The notes beneath the pieces are model-generated. The model worked only from the letters and a program-made list of their open reading frames with translations, was not told the DNA's origin and searched no databases. From Apostichopus japonicus (lineage: Eukaryota; Echinodermata; Holothuroidea; Aspidochirotida; Stichopodidae), in NCBI RefSeq assembly GCF_037975245.1, contig NC_092562.1:27170054-27234053 (forward strand): 64,000 nucleotides of DNA, written 5' to 3'. Shown piece after piece: positions 11,401 through 22,089 of this stretch (position 1 is its first letter; every line of letters begins with the position of its first letter). Made by a program: the position numbers and the translations under genes.

Positions 11401-14400
11401 AAGCCCCTTTTGACTATGAAAATGTTATCAAAGATAGTGGGCATACCAACGTGGTACGATATGTTCCTTCTAAAGTACGCGAGGAATGCACTCCGTCAGC
11501 CACAGGAAATGATAACACCATTGATGGATATGAAATTCCATCTATCCATATTAGTGAAGGCGCTCAAGCAAAACAACAAATCAACAAAGATGTCCAAAAG
11601 TCGAAGGAAAAGCCAACTACGTACCAAAACAATTCTGATGATGAATTTTCTCTTAGACGACCGATGGCAATTTCTAGGTTTCCGTTGTTCATGAGAAGTT
11701 CTACCGCTAAAGAAATGATATCGGCTACCTTTAAGGTGAAGATAAATACATAAATCAAAATAGTCGTTGATTACCAGTAAGATATTATGAATAACGGTCT
11801 TCCATGAAAGATATAACCCAGAAAAGGAACTTTTACTAAAATGTCATTCCCGCTGTCTATGATGATCGGTTTGTTAGTGTGGACTTTGCATGATAGTATT
11901 GGTTACAGAAAAATGATCAGTATTAACAAAAATAAACTATCACCATACTTTAATATCATAACAACATGATGTCGTCCGTGTGTTAAATACTAAACTGAAT
12001 AAGTAGATGTTGTCCTGTGTTCACCTGTGATTACAAAAAAGGTACTTCATCACATAAAAGATATGCACTTGATTTAAATCATATTAATATGACTAATCGA
12101 TAGATATATGCCCATCGTTGAAATGTCTTGCTCGTTTATACATGCATAAAGAATATTGTCATTGAGAGTGCAAAACAGGACCACGTGTACCTAACATCGA
12201 TGAACACAAAGCGATTATCAGAGACATGCGGCATCTAAAGTATTAATGGACTAACCGAGGATATGATTGTTCTCAGCAGGCAGGAGAAGAAAAACAGAAA
12301 CACAGAATATGACAAAATAGATACAATTACCACTATCGGGTAGAACCAAAATGCACGCGATACAAAGACTAATACTTGTATTTATATACGATATTTTGAC
12401 ATATTTCGTCACCGCCTGAGAAAAAAATGCAGAATTTGACATTCATTATAATGGTATTGTCTTTTTTCACAATAATCGTGCCCTTTATACAAGTGATATA
12501 TCACCTAACTTAATAAATTATTTTCACTTTCTTTTAATTTTGAGGCAGCATTTATTGTAAGTACTGTAACGTATTGTTTTCGTGCTTATGTTGAAGCGTT
12601 TGGAAGAAGTAAGCCCCAGCACAAATGTCAGTTCATTCTCCGGGGCTTCCCCTGGAAATTTGCACAAGAACAGATTTGGAGATATTGTACCATGTGAGTA
12701 CCTCAACGAGCAAGAACAAATTAATGAAAGCTGCTTGTTCATAATAATCTAGGCTGTTACAATAACCAATCAAATACATAAATATTCATCGAAACAACTA
12801 TACACCCATTAATAATTTCATAATGATAAAACAAGGGTGACATTTTTGTGCCCCCAGTGTCAGTGTAATTTGTCAAACGTTTCATGAAAGGTTTATATTG
12901 AAGCCAATTAATATGACAACATGTATTCGTTAGTCAGCTGATGAACTTGGGATTAAGGCAAAGCGTCAACTTTGACAACAAACTTAGGAAAGCGGGATAG
13001 TAAACAAAGGAAAATATCGAAAATGGATTGTCAGATACAACCTATAGTATTGAGAATAACTTATATCTTCTCTGTGTAGTCCATTTTAATGTCATATTTA
13101 AAACTTCTTTACCCAGTGGACAACCATCGACCTATGTTGAAATCCATGTGTCTCACTCAGGGAGGAAACGATTACATTAACGCGTCTATTGTGAATGTAA
13201 GCTTTTAAAATAATTAAATTCAGTGCTCTAAGTTCAAGCTAAGGCGAGAAATACATTGGCTAGTTCGATAGTCAAACCAGTAAAATCAGGTTAACATGTC
13301 ATGTACACTACCATCTGAGCTACACGAGCCGTGATTGCCATCGCTATGTAGGAAATTGCTTTGCTGGGATCGCATGGTATCCAATTGGATAATTTAAATA
13401 ACATCGATGAAAGCACCTTATTATTCTAATGGGGGAACAATTCTTCTGAAGTTCTTTTCATCTTTCTAAATAAATGCAATTAATAACAGATTTAGGAGAT
13501 CGATCAAACCGATGATTGTTTTTCGGAATACGCAAAGCGCTATATTTGTACTGTTTAAAAGTTTTTTTTTTAATTTCATTATCTTCAGATTTCTGGATTG
13601 AACCAAACCTTGATTATGACACAGGCACCTTTGCCGACTACTGTTGAAGACTTTTGGCGACTCGTGTTTGACTATCATTGTCAGACGATTATTATGTTGA
13701 ATGAGTCAGACTCCGAAAATCATGTAATTCATTCAAATATTCTACTTTTCTTAGTATAACTATTTCTCGCTTCGAACGTTAGGGTACATACTTGTTAGTA
13801 CTTGTCTCTTCTGGTGTTTTCTATTGCGTTACTAACATTGGAACAATCATTCGTAAGTTTAATTCACTGAAAATATTTGTATTGTATAATAACACAGGAT
13901 GCTATCAAATATTGGCCAGAGGTAAACGACATCAAGATCGGAGCAATGACAATATCCACGTGCCTCATTGAGAAAAAACAGCTTTATACAGTCCATGAAT
14001 GCACGGTTGCCTACCTATCGTATAGGGTAAGATACTAACATGTTCATAAATTATTTTGATTGACTAGCTTTACTACTACTATTATTTGTATTCACAATTA
14101 ACCTCAAATCAAATGGAACCCTCGTTAAGAGCCATACTGTTCCATTCTTTTCGTTTTGCTTTCAGGAATCGATCAAGGTTAAACGCATCATTCTAAACAA
14201 CTGGCCAAAGAGTGGTGATAGCTTGATACCGCTTATACATTTCATCACAGCTACAGGATTTGGAGATCGCGGTGCAACATTAGTTCATTGCATGTAAGTT
14301 CTTAATCTGGTATTGAAAGGTGTAAACACTTACATAAACATGCAAATCATATCATAATTGCCTTCGGAACAATTATAACAAAATAAGTAATAATTGTACA

Positions 14401-17400
14401 ACTAATATGAAAAAAGTAAAACAGAACACTTTTTTGCAGCAGTATAATGCCAAGGCAAACAGTAAGGATGTCTCAGTTTTCTCTAACTTGATGATCCTAA
14501 CTACACAAAATATTTGTTTTACATGATAAGTTGCTGTTTTATGGTACTTGATCATATGACATCAGTAAACATTTTCTCAGACCATATGTGATATAATATT
14601 GTAGAATCTAAATTTTTACCAGTATCAACTATTGTTCTCATTTCAACTTTTCTTCTTCTTCTTTTTCACTCGAAAGTATTATCGTTAATGTGACGAAACG
14701 AGCAAGCTTAAATCGTCATTTTCTCAATATCTCTATAATTAAACACGGATGGATGACGTGGCATGATTCGTTACCATTGTCAGTACCCGAATCTACTGTT
14801 GACGGGTCATTCGAATATGTATGCTATGTTTGGCACATGTAAACGTGGGCCATGTATTATTTCTATGTTTGCTGTTCTTAGTAAAAATGACAATTCTAAG
14901 TTTGATATTATCGTATGTGTTTTGTCGCAATTTAGTTTTGTAGAAATGGCGAATTCGAATCCACTTTTGAGAAGTTATTCAAACCGGTATACTATGTGTG
15001 GTACATGTAAACGTACCTCATGTATTTTCCTTAAGTACTTTGCTGTACTTAGTAAAATCAATGTTTAAATTGATAGTAACTTATGTGTTTTGGGACAATT
15101 TTGTTTTGCAGAGATGGCGCATCCAGAAGTGGAGTGTATGCGACTGTTTGTTCTGAGATCAATAGGATAAAAAAGCGACAAACGATACATGTGTTCGACA
15201 CTGTTAAAAATATCAAAGTGAGCAACCCCAATGCGATTATCACAAAGGTATGTTGTAACATCAATAAAATATTACGATAGTACAGTATATAATACAGTAA
15301 ATATTAGCTTCAGAAGACTTTGCTGGTGCTTCTGTAAAGAATAGTGGCCTACTATAATCACCATGTAACCTCCCGCCTATACCCAACATAAAAATAATAT
15401 AAATTAGCAAAACATACACCAAAAACCATATGCATGGCATCATAGTGTTATTCATTCCTATTTACACATTAAACATAAGCGCAGAAACTATTGAAAACTA
15501 ATCAATTTCCAGAAATAAATTTGGACAGAATTGACCAGTTCACTATGTCTACATAGCTGGGTATCCTTATTTTTATCACATAAATTGACCGATATTGTTA
15601 ACAAATACTATGTGAATTTAAGGCTAAACTGATGATGACGTCGACTCCTTTGTCAAGATATTAATGTTCATAATTTTTTTTTTTTTTTTTACCAAGACAT
15701 GTTCGTTTATCTGTATATTAACAACATGGTACACTTGGATGACATCAAAAACATTTAGATCTTGACAAATTTGTATTACATTGTACTGGCAGTTTGATAA
15801 GGAACTTTGTTTGTGTTGCATATGAGGTGCTGACCTATTCTAATGTCTCTTATGTTATAATCAGGTCACTTTAATTGATGAAGGTTCATTTCTTAAAACG
15901 TAAAAGTTGTTTATAAAATCAACTTTGGACTGATAACTATGGTTGTTAAGGGTCCACAGCATATCAACAGTAATTTTTAGCCTAAAGAAATTTGTCAACG
16001 CACTCCTGTACACAGGCATAACACCATTGTTCTTTTGTGACAAGAATTCTGTTTATGTTATAGTTTGTTAAAACTTTAAGTAAAATTGATTTATGTGTAT
16101 GTGTCACGAGTATGCTTGACGCAAGTCTAACGACTATCGTGAAGCTGTATAAATTTACTGTTGAATTCATTTGTTGTCTGTGTTGCTCACGAAGTTCAAA
16201 TTAGTAACATACGACATTCTAGTATATGCTTTGTTTAATTCACCGATTGCTCGACGGGCATTAAGGGAATTTGTACAAGTCTTTGTTTAGATTAATTTGC
16301 AAAAAATGCAGGTAAAGGGTTGGTATGAATAGGCCGGGTAAGCAGGTCAGGGCGTGGTATTCGTGTTTGGTATAGTATACTTGGTGCAAGGGTGCTGGGT
16401 GCACCACAGCAGTTACTTGTTGCAGTTGGACACGATGTCCGTTGGGCGACGTTAGCCCGCAGTACTTCACTATTCTAATATAGTATATGTAGGGCAACTT
16501 CAGTTCCCCGCTGGTGAATTCTTGGCAATATATATATATTGTCATATATCGTAAAGGACGTACCAAAACGTGTAAAAGCCGGAAACTGACCGAATTCCGT
16601 AAGTGTCTCATTTTCTTATGTATACTAAGTCAAACCTTACTATGCAGTAGAGGGAACGCAACTAGTTAGTCGTATTCTTGTTTCTTATTTGAGTGTAGCG
16701 AGGCCGGAATATGTTAGAGATTGGAAAGCACATATAAAATATATTTATGAGAAGTTTGTTAGTATCGAATGTCTGTATAGGGAGGACATATTGTAAATAG
16801 GTGATAAGTGTTAATAAGGTGTAAAATCATGGGATCATACAGCGAGATCAATGCATGTTTGATATGTTTCATATTGCCGATGTAACGTCTTATTTGTGTG
16901 AAAGATTTGTTTATACAATGAGTACATTTTACGTTGTGTTTCAGGGTTTTTGCCCCTGGTTACGAGGAGTAAATAAAACTCATAGAAAAGACACACGCCA
17001 TCCGCCTCGAGTATTTACGTTGTCCAGCGAATAGTTTTACCTTACCCGTGACAGTATGGAATTGCTCTAACAAACTTTAGAAAGCACCATATTATTTAAA
17101 TATTAAATTTGTCATTTCTTGGGAGTATCCACTTTACTTGTGCCAAGTGTTTTGCACTTACTGATATCATTTGCTCCGACTTAATTTTTCAAGATTTGGT
17201 GTGGACTTTGTGCTGAAAGTTATGTCAAACAATAGGTTACGTTTAAGTTATTAGAGGCTAATATATAACGTCAAAAATAACCGGTTTTTCATACACGTTT
17301 AATTTGAAATATAAAAATTGTATCCAAGTGTAAAATAGTTTTTACATGATTTTATCATTACAATGTTACTAAAGCATTTTACATAATATGAGGTAAATCA

Positions 17401-18252
17401 ACAAAATACTACTGCTAAATACAACAGCTGATATATGATAGAGTAGGCCTATACGTAATTTTGACCAGGTCCAAGGTTAATAAAACTACCAGTGATTGCA
17501 AGGAATACATTCTTCTGAAAGTTTGCTTGGAAGTTAGTTTGATAAAAGAGAAAGTTTCCTGACAGCCAATGTGTGAAGAATCCAATACAAAGGCATAAAC
17601 ATAATGTGTCATGTTGTTATATCATCACGTTTTCATGTAACTATAAACTTATGTTTCCTGTTTTTTATTCTCATATCTAAATGTTTGACGTTATTGGTAA
17701 TTTTATGTTTGACATTTACCAAACATTGACAGAGGTTTCCCAACAAAAAACATATCAATTTACCAATAAATGGTAAAATGTTACCCAAGTATTTTATGGT
17801 TGTTTGGTTAAATGTAGATATAATATTATTTAACAAACCGTTGGGTAAACCATTAGCCAACTGCAGTTGAGAAAATATTGACAGTTAGTTGGATACGTAA
17901 GTGACCCTTGTTTTTACATAAAGAGTGCACGCAGTCACTGGTAATTCCTTCTTTGCACATTTTATGAAAATAATTTCCGAGATCACTGTATTGCAGAATT
18001 GGTCATTGATGGTGACAGGTTTTAGTCATTATATTCGTTACTATGTAGTTATCCCACTTGTTCTCATTTTGTGTAGCATTTCAAACGTGTCATTCGAAGA
18101 CACCTGTTTTTTTTTCGTCTACAACATACTGTGATAGTTATAGCAACGTTTAACCATACATGTGTTTTCTCTTTCAGGAGGATTACATGATGTGTCATCA
18201 ACTTCTCAACTGCTACCTAACAGAAATGCAGGATTATGACGTCATTGTGTAG
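5215..18252 (+). CDS. Gene 1: receptor with FN3 domains, TM helix and D2-like PTP domain (5' partial)
   Basis: Twelve exons at 5215-5446, 9678-10001, 10460-10535, 10620-10687, 11389-11735, 12597-12693, 13117-13196, 13589-13723, 13898-14026, 14166-14293, 15112-15247 and 18178-18252 join in frame at GT-AG sites (1827 nt, 609 codons). The product would be a type I membrane receptor: second half of an FN3, a full FN3, one membrane helix, a 116-residue juxtamembrane segment and a PTP domain of about 259 residues. The PTP matches membrane-distal D2 domains of R2B-type receptor phosphatases (PTPRM/PTPRK group) in [20 protein letters not shown] and lacks the WPD aspartate. One TAA at 10681-10683 interrupts the frame after the helix. 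It may be a nonsense allele, a sequence error or a true end of a short isoform. The 5' exons are outside the window. Confidence 0.75.
6420..6640 (+). repeat. G-rich low-complexity tract
   Basis: The + strand has many GGGG runs (GTGGGGGTGGGGTGGGGG and more) over about 220 bp. Overlapping short open frames here come from the base composition and are not genes. Confidence 0.6.
7380..7650 (+). CDS. Coding segment inside the transposon, function not assigned
   Basis: An open stretch of about 89 codons ends in TAA and reads [16 protein letters not shown], then [18 protein letters not shown], a Cys-containing [12 protein letters not shown] and a basic tail. It has regular hydrophobic and aromatic spacing and looks like real protein sequence rather than chance. 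From memory it resembles the C-terminal part of uncharacterised multicopy proteins in fish and invertebrate genomes that are probably transposon-borne. It may begin at an acceptor near 7379. I see no other exons of the same ORF, and no catalytic motif, so the copy may be partial. Confidence 0.45.
9678..10001 (+). CDS. Gene 1 exon: complete membrane-proximal FN3 domain
   Basis: The acceptor is TTTATAG|AA and the donor is CTTG|GTAAGC, a symmetric phase 1-1 exon of 324 nt. The domain has the FN3 signature: [10 protein letters not shown]...PPVVEYRLF for strands [19 protein letters not shown] for strands E-F, then PPGPI. It resembles the single-exon FN3 of gene 2 (44956-45270), which has [31 protein letters not shown]. 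It lies just outside the membrane helix. Confidence 0.85.
10460..10535 (+). CDS. Gene 1 exon: transmembrane helix
   Basis: The acceptor is CCCTTTAG|GA and the donor is TATGG|GTGAGT. It enters in phase 1 and leaves in phase 2. It encodes [20 protein letters not shown] and then LLAVYG, an uninterrupted hydrophobic stretch of about 24 residues with no charge, suitable for a single membrane span. The stop-transfer residues (IWKYQR) follow in the next exon. Confidence 0.82.
10620..10687 (+). CDS. Gene 1 exon: stop-transfer segment containing an in-frame TAA
   Basis: The acceptor is TTCTCAAG|A and the donor is AGAG|GTATAT. Joined in phase it reads [20 protein letters not shown], then TAA at 10681-10683, then R and a split codon that continues correctly into the 11389 exon. 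The basic residues fit the cytoplasmic side of the helix. No alternative donor before the TAA keeps the downstream frame; the only earlier GT, after AAAAAT near 10659, gives the wrong phase. Translation as written would stop about 20 residues inside the cell. Confidence 0.65.
11389..11735 (+). CDS. Gene 1 exon: cytoplasmic juxtamembrane segment with tyrosine motifs
   Basis: The acceptor is TTCTTACAG|AG and the donor is TTTAAG|GTGAAG. It starts in phase 1 and ends in phase 0, giving about 116 codons. It is hydrophilic, with no predicted fold by eye. It has tyrosines in SH2-ligand-like contexts: FDYENVI (a Grb2-type pYxNx pattern) and DGYEIPSI. The middle is rich in Lys, Gln, Asn and Asp, consistent with a flexible linker between membrane and PTP domain. 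Without splicing the frame runs on to a stop near 11751. Confidence 0.7.
12597..12693 (+). CDS. Gene 1 exon: start of PTP domain
   Basis: The acceptor is CTTATGTTGAAG|CGT (phase 0) and the donor is CCAT|GTGAGT (phase 1). It encodes [11 protein letters not shown] and then [12 protein letters not shown], the KNR-x-x-D-I-x-P element that opens PTP catalytic domains. The preceding linker resembles the segment that opens D2 domains of PTPRM/PTPRK-type receptors. Confidence 0.78.
13117..13196 (+). CDS. Gene 1 exon: PTP domain, NDYINAS motif
   Basis: The acceptor is TTTACCCAG|TG and the donor is GTGAAT|GTAAGC. It encodes [11 protein letters not shown] and then [12 protein letters not shown]. The DYINAS motif is a hallmark of classical PTP domains. 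It ends in phase 0. Confidence 0.82.
13589..13723 (+). CDS. Gene 1 exon: PTP domain, TQAPLP...[10 protein letters not shown] segment
   Basis: The acceptor is ATCTTCAG|ATT and the donor is AATCAT|GTAATT; phases 0-0. It encodes [20 protein letters not shown], then [17 protein letters not shown]. In catalytic (D1) domains the equivalent segment is YIAxQGP...DFWRMVWE. The TQxPLPxTVxDFWRLVxDYH form is that of D2 domains of the R2B receptor PTPs. Confidence 0.85.
13898..14026 (+). CDS. Gene 1 exon: PTP domain, KYWPE segment
   Basis: The acceptor is AACACAG|GAT and the donor is TATAGG|GTAAGA; phases 0-0. It encodes [17 protein letters not shown] and a beta-strand-rich remainder. The KYWPE element is the conserved C-x-x-YWP position of PTP domains, here with Asp-Ala-Ile in place of the usual Cys context. 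Confidence 0.8.
14166..14293 (+). CDS. Gene 1 exon: PTP domain, degenerate WPD loop and start of P-loop
   Basis: The acceptor is CTTTCAG|GAA and the donor is TGCAT|GTAAGT (phase 2). It encodes [20 protein letters not shown] and ends in TLVHC, the nucleophile cysteine. The general-acid aspartate of the WPD loop is replaced by lysine (WPK). Loss of WPD is typical of catalytically dead or weak D2 domains. Confidence 0.83.
15112..15247 (+). CDS. Gene 1 exon: PTP domain, P-loop
   Basis: The acceptor is TTTTGCAG|AG and the donor is ACAAAG|GTATGT. Joined to the previous exon, the signature is HC-I-D-G-A-S-R-S-G, so the Cys and the Arg of C-x5-R are both kept. It continues [13 protein letters not shown] and [14 protein letters not shown], matching the helix after the P-loop and the V-F-x-x-V-K-x-x-x-x-x-x-P element of D2 domains. 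Confidence 0.84.
16102..17053. mobile_element. Solo LTR of an LTR retrotransposon, 5-bp target duplication
   Basis: 952 bp starting TGTCACGAG and ending CCCGTGACA, with TG...CA ends and a 7-bp terminal inverse (TGTCACG/CGTGACA). It is flanked by the direct repeat GTATG (16097-16101 and 17054-17058). AATAAA near 16971 is a possible polyadenylation signal. There is no internal coding region and no second LTR, so it is a solo LTR left by recombination. It lies in the last intron of gene 1. The short open frames inside it are not supported as genes. Confidence 0.88.
18178..18252 (+). CDS. Gene 1 terminal exon: end of PTP domain and stop
   Basis: The acceptor is TCTTTCAG|GAG (phase 0). It encodes [20 protein letters not shown] and then DVIV, with TAG at 18250-18252. 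It matches the last helix of PTP domains (D2 form: DQYKFCYEV...). The protein ends a few residues after the domain. A tyrosine and a hydrophobic V-I-V tail (class II PDZ-ligand-like) close it. An AATAAA follows at 18307. Confidence 0.8.
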   Translation, partial: EDYMMCHQLLNCYLTEMQDYDVIV

Positions 18253-18306
18253 TCCTAACCTGCTCAAGAATCTTCAAAACAACGTCCTAATTATTGCAAG
18301 CCTACT

Positions 18307-18312
18307 AATAAA
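18307..18312 (+). terminator. Candidate polyadenylation signal of gene 1
   Basis: AATAAA lies 55 nt after the TAG stop of gene 1. The position is plausible for a short 3' UTR. Other AT-rich candidates follow, so the true cleavage site is not certain. Confidence 0.4.
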
Positions 18313-20416
18313 CAGCTTAGGTCAAGAGGAAACACTTCAGGAACAATCAGTACTCTTATTTTTACCTCAGAAATCTTTACCATTGCGTGATAGCCTTTAC
18401 ACCATCGGTTTACACTTTCTATCCATCGTTTTATGAGATTATTGGTATTAATCCTAAACATGCCTGTATTGCATTAATGATATTTTAAGATCTCATGTTT
18501 TTGAAATTTACATTTCTAAAAAATGGAAATAATTAATATATTAATTACGAAAATTAACTGAAATAGCGCATATTGTCTTACTTTAATGGAAGTTATTTTT
18601 CTCCTTTCGTACTCAGAATATTAGTTACTAAATTTAGGAAAATCAAGGAACCTTCGTAAATTTAAGATCGAGATTTTCTCTTCCCTTGTTGTTGTATTTA
18701 TTTTCAGATGTTTTAATGTTTTAATATTTCATCACATTTACCCTGTTACAAAAGTTAGCTAATATAGGAATATTCATACGTCTAAAACATTCGAAGTTTT
18801 ATTTTATACCCAGATGTTATGAAAGACGTTTTAAATCAACTGTTGTAAGAAAGAGAATGTCATTGCTACTTTAACATGTTAAACAGATTACAACTTTGAT
18901 AATTTTCAGAACTGTAACTGACAAAGCGCAAAAACGAAGATGATAAGACTGGTATTTTTACATAGATAGTTTCTACAGAATATTTTTACGCCTCAAAGAA
19001 GTGAATTTGTATCATTTTCTTTAATGTTATAAGTAGTATGATAGATCTATCTTATACAATGATTATATTTCGTAAGGTAAGTTTGCTAGTGAAAGTCAAT
19101 GACTACTTTACCGTAATCGTAAAATATTGATGCCATATTAGATCATGTTAATAATTCATTCCTAGATAGTAATGGTAATGTGTTAATATCGTAAATCAGT
19201 TCATAACGACGAACATACAACATTACTGCTTATTACACATCGATGGTGGCATCAACATACTGGATTTATTTAGATTATCTTTGATGTAAGATTCATCGTA
19301 TATTTTGCAGTTCAAACAAAATGGCAGACTGTAAGTGTTACAATTCCGTCACATACACAGAGATATATGACAAAACGTTGGTTTACTCGACAATTGAAAT
19401 CTTTCAAAATTCAATTTTATGTTTTGAACTTCTAGTATCTTCTTGTCAGTTGTCATACCACCTAAACATGTGGGTTTTTTTCTCATTCCTTATGTCTATA
19501 TTGTACTTCAGAACCGTTCAGCAAACCGTTGATAAACTGTTGACAAACCACTTCACGGTTATATCTGGCATATGACGGTTAGTTATTGGACACTGATGTT
19601 GACAAGACATGAATTATGTTAGTTGCAGTAATCGCATTCATAATTGATATATGAAACCATTGTTCTACACAATTTGTACTGATATCATTTTAAATTTCGA
19701 TCACTAAATATGTCTCCTTCATTTGTCAGACCAGATTTATGCAATTTTGTTCTCTACGTTATTTTGCAGAATTCATAGAATGCATTCAATTTTTGATATA
19801 CTCTACCAGCGTAAAATAAGCTACATATTGTCTGTCTGTTAGAATGAATTCACAATAAATCGTAAATAAAGTTCAGTCTGTAAACGGTACCAATAATTCC
19901 CTTCATCTGCGTCGAAGAGAGACACATTCTGCATAGTTTTACAAGGAAATAACAGATACGGTATCAGAATATCGCTGAATACACTAGCAATACATACACT
20001 CATTAAAGCCGTGGACTAATGCATGGGAAGTTTCACATCGCATTTGATAAGTGAAACTAGTTTTCCCTGCTTCCTTTCTTTGTTTATTCTTTGATTCACA
20101 TCACCAGGATGTGTGGTCGCGGAGTAGCTTAAGCAAGCAAACATCACTATATTGACAAATCCAATACAAATTTCGGTGATAGCATGAGAAAATAAACAAG
20201 AGATTATATCACCGTGACTATAGGTTTCACTTTTTTAGTTCAATGTGTTAATGTGAACGTGAAAATATTTGCAGTTTTACCTTGAGGATCTCATGTATAC
20301 GTAAATCAGGAGAGGGAAACAACGGATGTTCTGTATTAAACAGAAATTTAAACAACAGTTATAAATAACTATTCTTACTGTATATGCTTTATCTGTTTTG
20401 TTTTCCAAACCATGAT
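18313..20416. other. Intergenic AT-rich sequence, no gene seen
   Basis: AT-rich sequence after gene 1. All open frames are short, lack domain-like composition and have no consistent splice context. It may include 3' UTR of gene 1. Confidence 0.5.
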
Positions 20417-20429
20417 GGTCCGTATTTAT

Positions 20430-20682
20430 TTTTCATTTTTTATTTGAACTTTCGCATAGAAGAGGGTAACTCCGTTAGCCTATAGGCATAACATGCCCGA
20501 TGCCCTCAGTTACAAAATTTATAAAATAAAATAAAATGGTTGAAAGTATGACAGTAAACGAGCAGTATAAAAAAATAAGGGAAACGTAGAGCATACAATA
20601 TTTAAAATTAAAATGGACATAAAAATTAAAAACAGAAATATGAACATTAAACAAGCAGTATATACAAAGGAAAAATAAAACC
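20430..20682 (-). mobile_element. Short retroposon insertion with 13-bp target duplication
   Basis: GGTCCGTATTTAT occurs at 20417-20429 and again at 20683-20695, flanking 253 bp. Read on the minus strand, the insert ends in an A-rich tail (AAATAAAAAATGAAAA). Before the tail is a stem-loop-forming segment with GTAACT...AGTTAC arms and an inner GGCAT-GTT-ATGCC hairpin (about 20465-20515 on the + strand). A 10-15 bp duplication, A-rich tail and 3' hairpin fit target-primed reverse transcription of a 5'-truncated LINE or a SINE. Confidence 0.65.
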
Positions 20683-21453
20683 GGTCCGTATTTATCCTTG
20701 AGTCAGTCTTATCGAAAACAAATTTGCTGCAGGATTTTCTGAATGATTGAGGCGCAAACGGCGCCCTCAAAGCATTTTGTATCGCAAAGATAAATCATTT
20801 GTTTTTCAATTTTATTCCATTGTGTTAATGCATCTGGCAATGACAGAGTGAATGATGTCATCAGGTCACTTCAGCTAAAATGTTTTTTTTTATTTGTAAA
20901 TCATTTATCCACAGAGGAACACAATATTTCTATAAAAGAAAATACACTTTCCCTGTCCTATGATTCAACTTCTCAGTGGAATTGGTGACAGATTAGCCAC
21001 TTAAAATAAGCTACGTCCATTCCATCAACCATCTCGAGACAGAATATCAATGAAAGTTATTGAATGGCACAACCCCGATACCTTCTATGGGTTTTTTTTT
21101 GTAACAAATCTGGAAAACAAGTCTTGTTAAATTAAAGATTATATTTCTAATGCTTTGGATGGTTTTTATATTTTGATACGTTTAATTGTTTTTATCAACG
21201 AAATTTTTCTCTCGAAATAAATGAACGCCTATTTAGGGTATGATGTTTTACCCACCATCGGGCTGAGGAACACATAGACCGATAAAAAGGGTCAAACGTA
21301 ACGAGTGTCCCTGGCTCTTCCCCAAACTTCCCCTATCATTTTTTGACACACCAGCCGATTCACACAGAGATTACAGAAACTACCGTACTGTATAATGTTA
21401 AAGTTGTGTATCACAGTAACAACTGGGTCGTGCTGTATAATATGATACATCGC

Positions 21454-21580
21454 TAGCATGAGCTATTACGAGTACAGTAAGAAATGAGGAAATGTGTAAT
21501 CCCAAACTAATTCATCAACCTGGATTTGTTGGGATTACACATATCCTCAGTTCTTACTGCAATCCTAATAGCACATGCTA
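21454..21580. repeat. Long imperfect inverted repeat (foldback), ~52-bp arms
   Basis: The arms at 21454-21505 and 21529-21580 are inverse copies. The inner 15 bp (ATGTGTAATCCCAA type) is almost perfect, and matching continues outward through AGTAAGAA/TTCTTACT to TAGCATG/CATGCTA, with a 23-nt loop. Weaker similarity extends further out on both sides. No flanking duplication was recognised. It may be a foldback MITE or the remains of one. Confidence 0.75.
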
Positions 21581-22089
21581 CCGATTTATAGCACGATACA
21601 TTTTTTACTTTGGTACAAACTTTAAGATTTATAGTAGTTACTGCGTTCTCTGAGTGCATCGGGTGGATACGCACGTATACGTACACATTTTGCATAGTGT
21701 GTATATTGTAGTGCCATTACGGTTTATCTAAAACAGGGTTTAGACTCATTTTAGTCTGCGTAGCCATGCATGCAAATGTTTCACAGAGTATCACTTCCTG
21801 GTTTACATGCGATGACTCATCATATGGTAGATTAGAAACAATTGCCTATAGATATAAATATATATATATATATCAAGTCTATATTTTGTTTTAAATAAGC
21901 ATTAAACAGAAGCCAAACGACAAACTTAGACTTTCGTCATGTTATTTTGTTGATAACTACTGGATATCAATTAACTATTTTCTAATTCTTCCGTAAGTTA
22001 ATATGTAACATAAATCCTGAACGCTTTTCCCACGAAGAACGATGAAGGCGGAGACGGTCTCATTCCCCTCCTATTCCCTTGCGCACACC

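Noticed and set aside
16261-16611. 116-codon minus-strand open frame
   Set aside because: It lies inside the solo LTR and has no gag, pol or other recognisable motif.
5215-18252. Calling gene 1 a dead pseudogene
   Set aside because: Only one stop is present. All splice sites, phases and PTP motifs are intact over 13 kb, so decay is not shown; a recent nonsense change, error or isoform is as likely.
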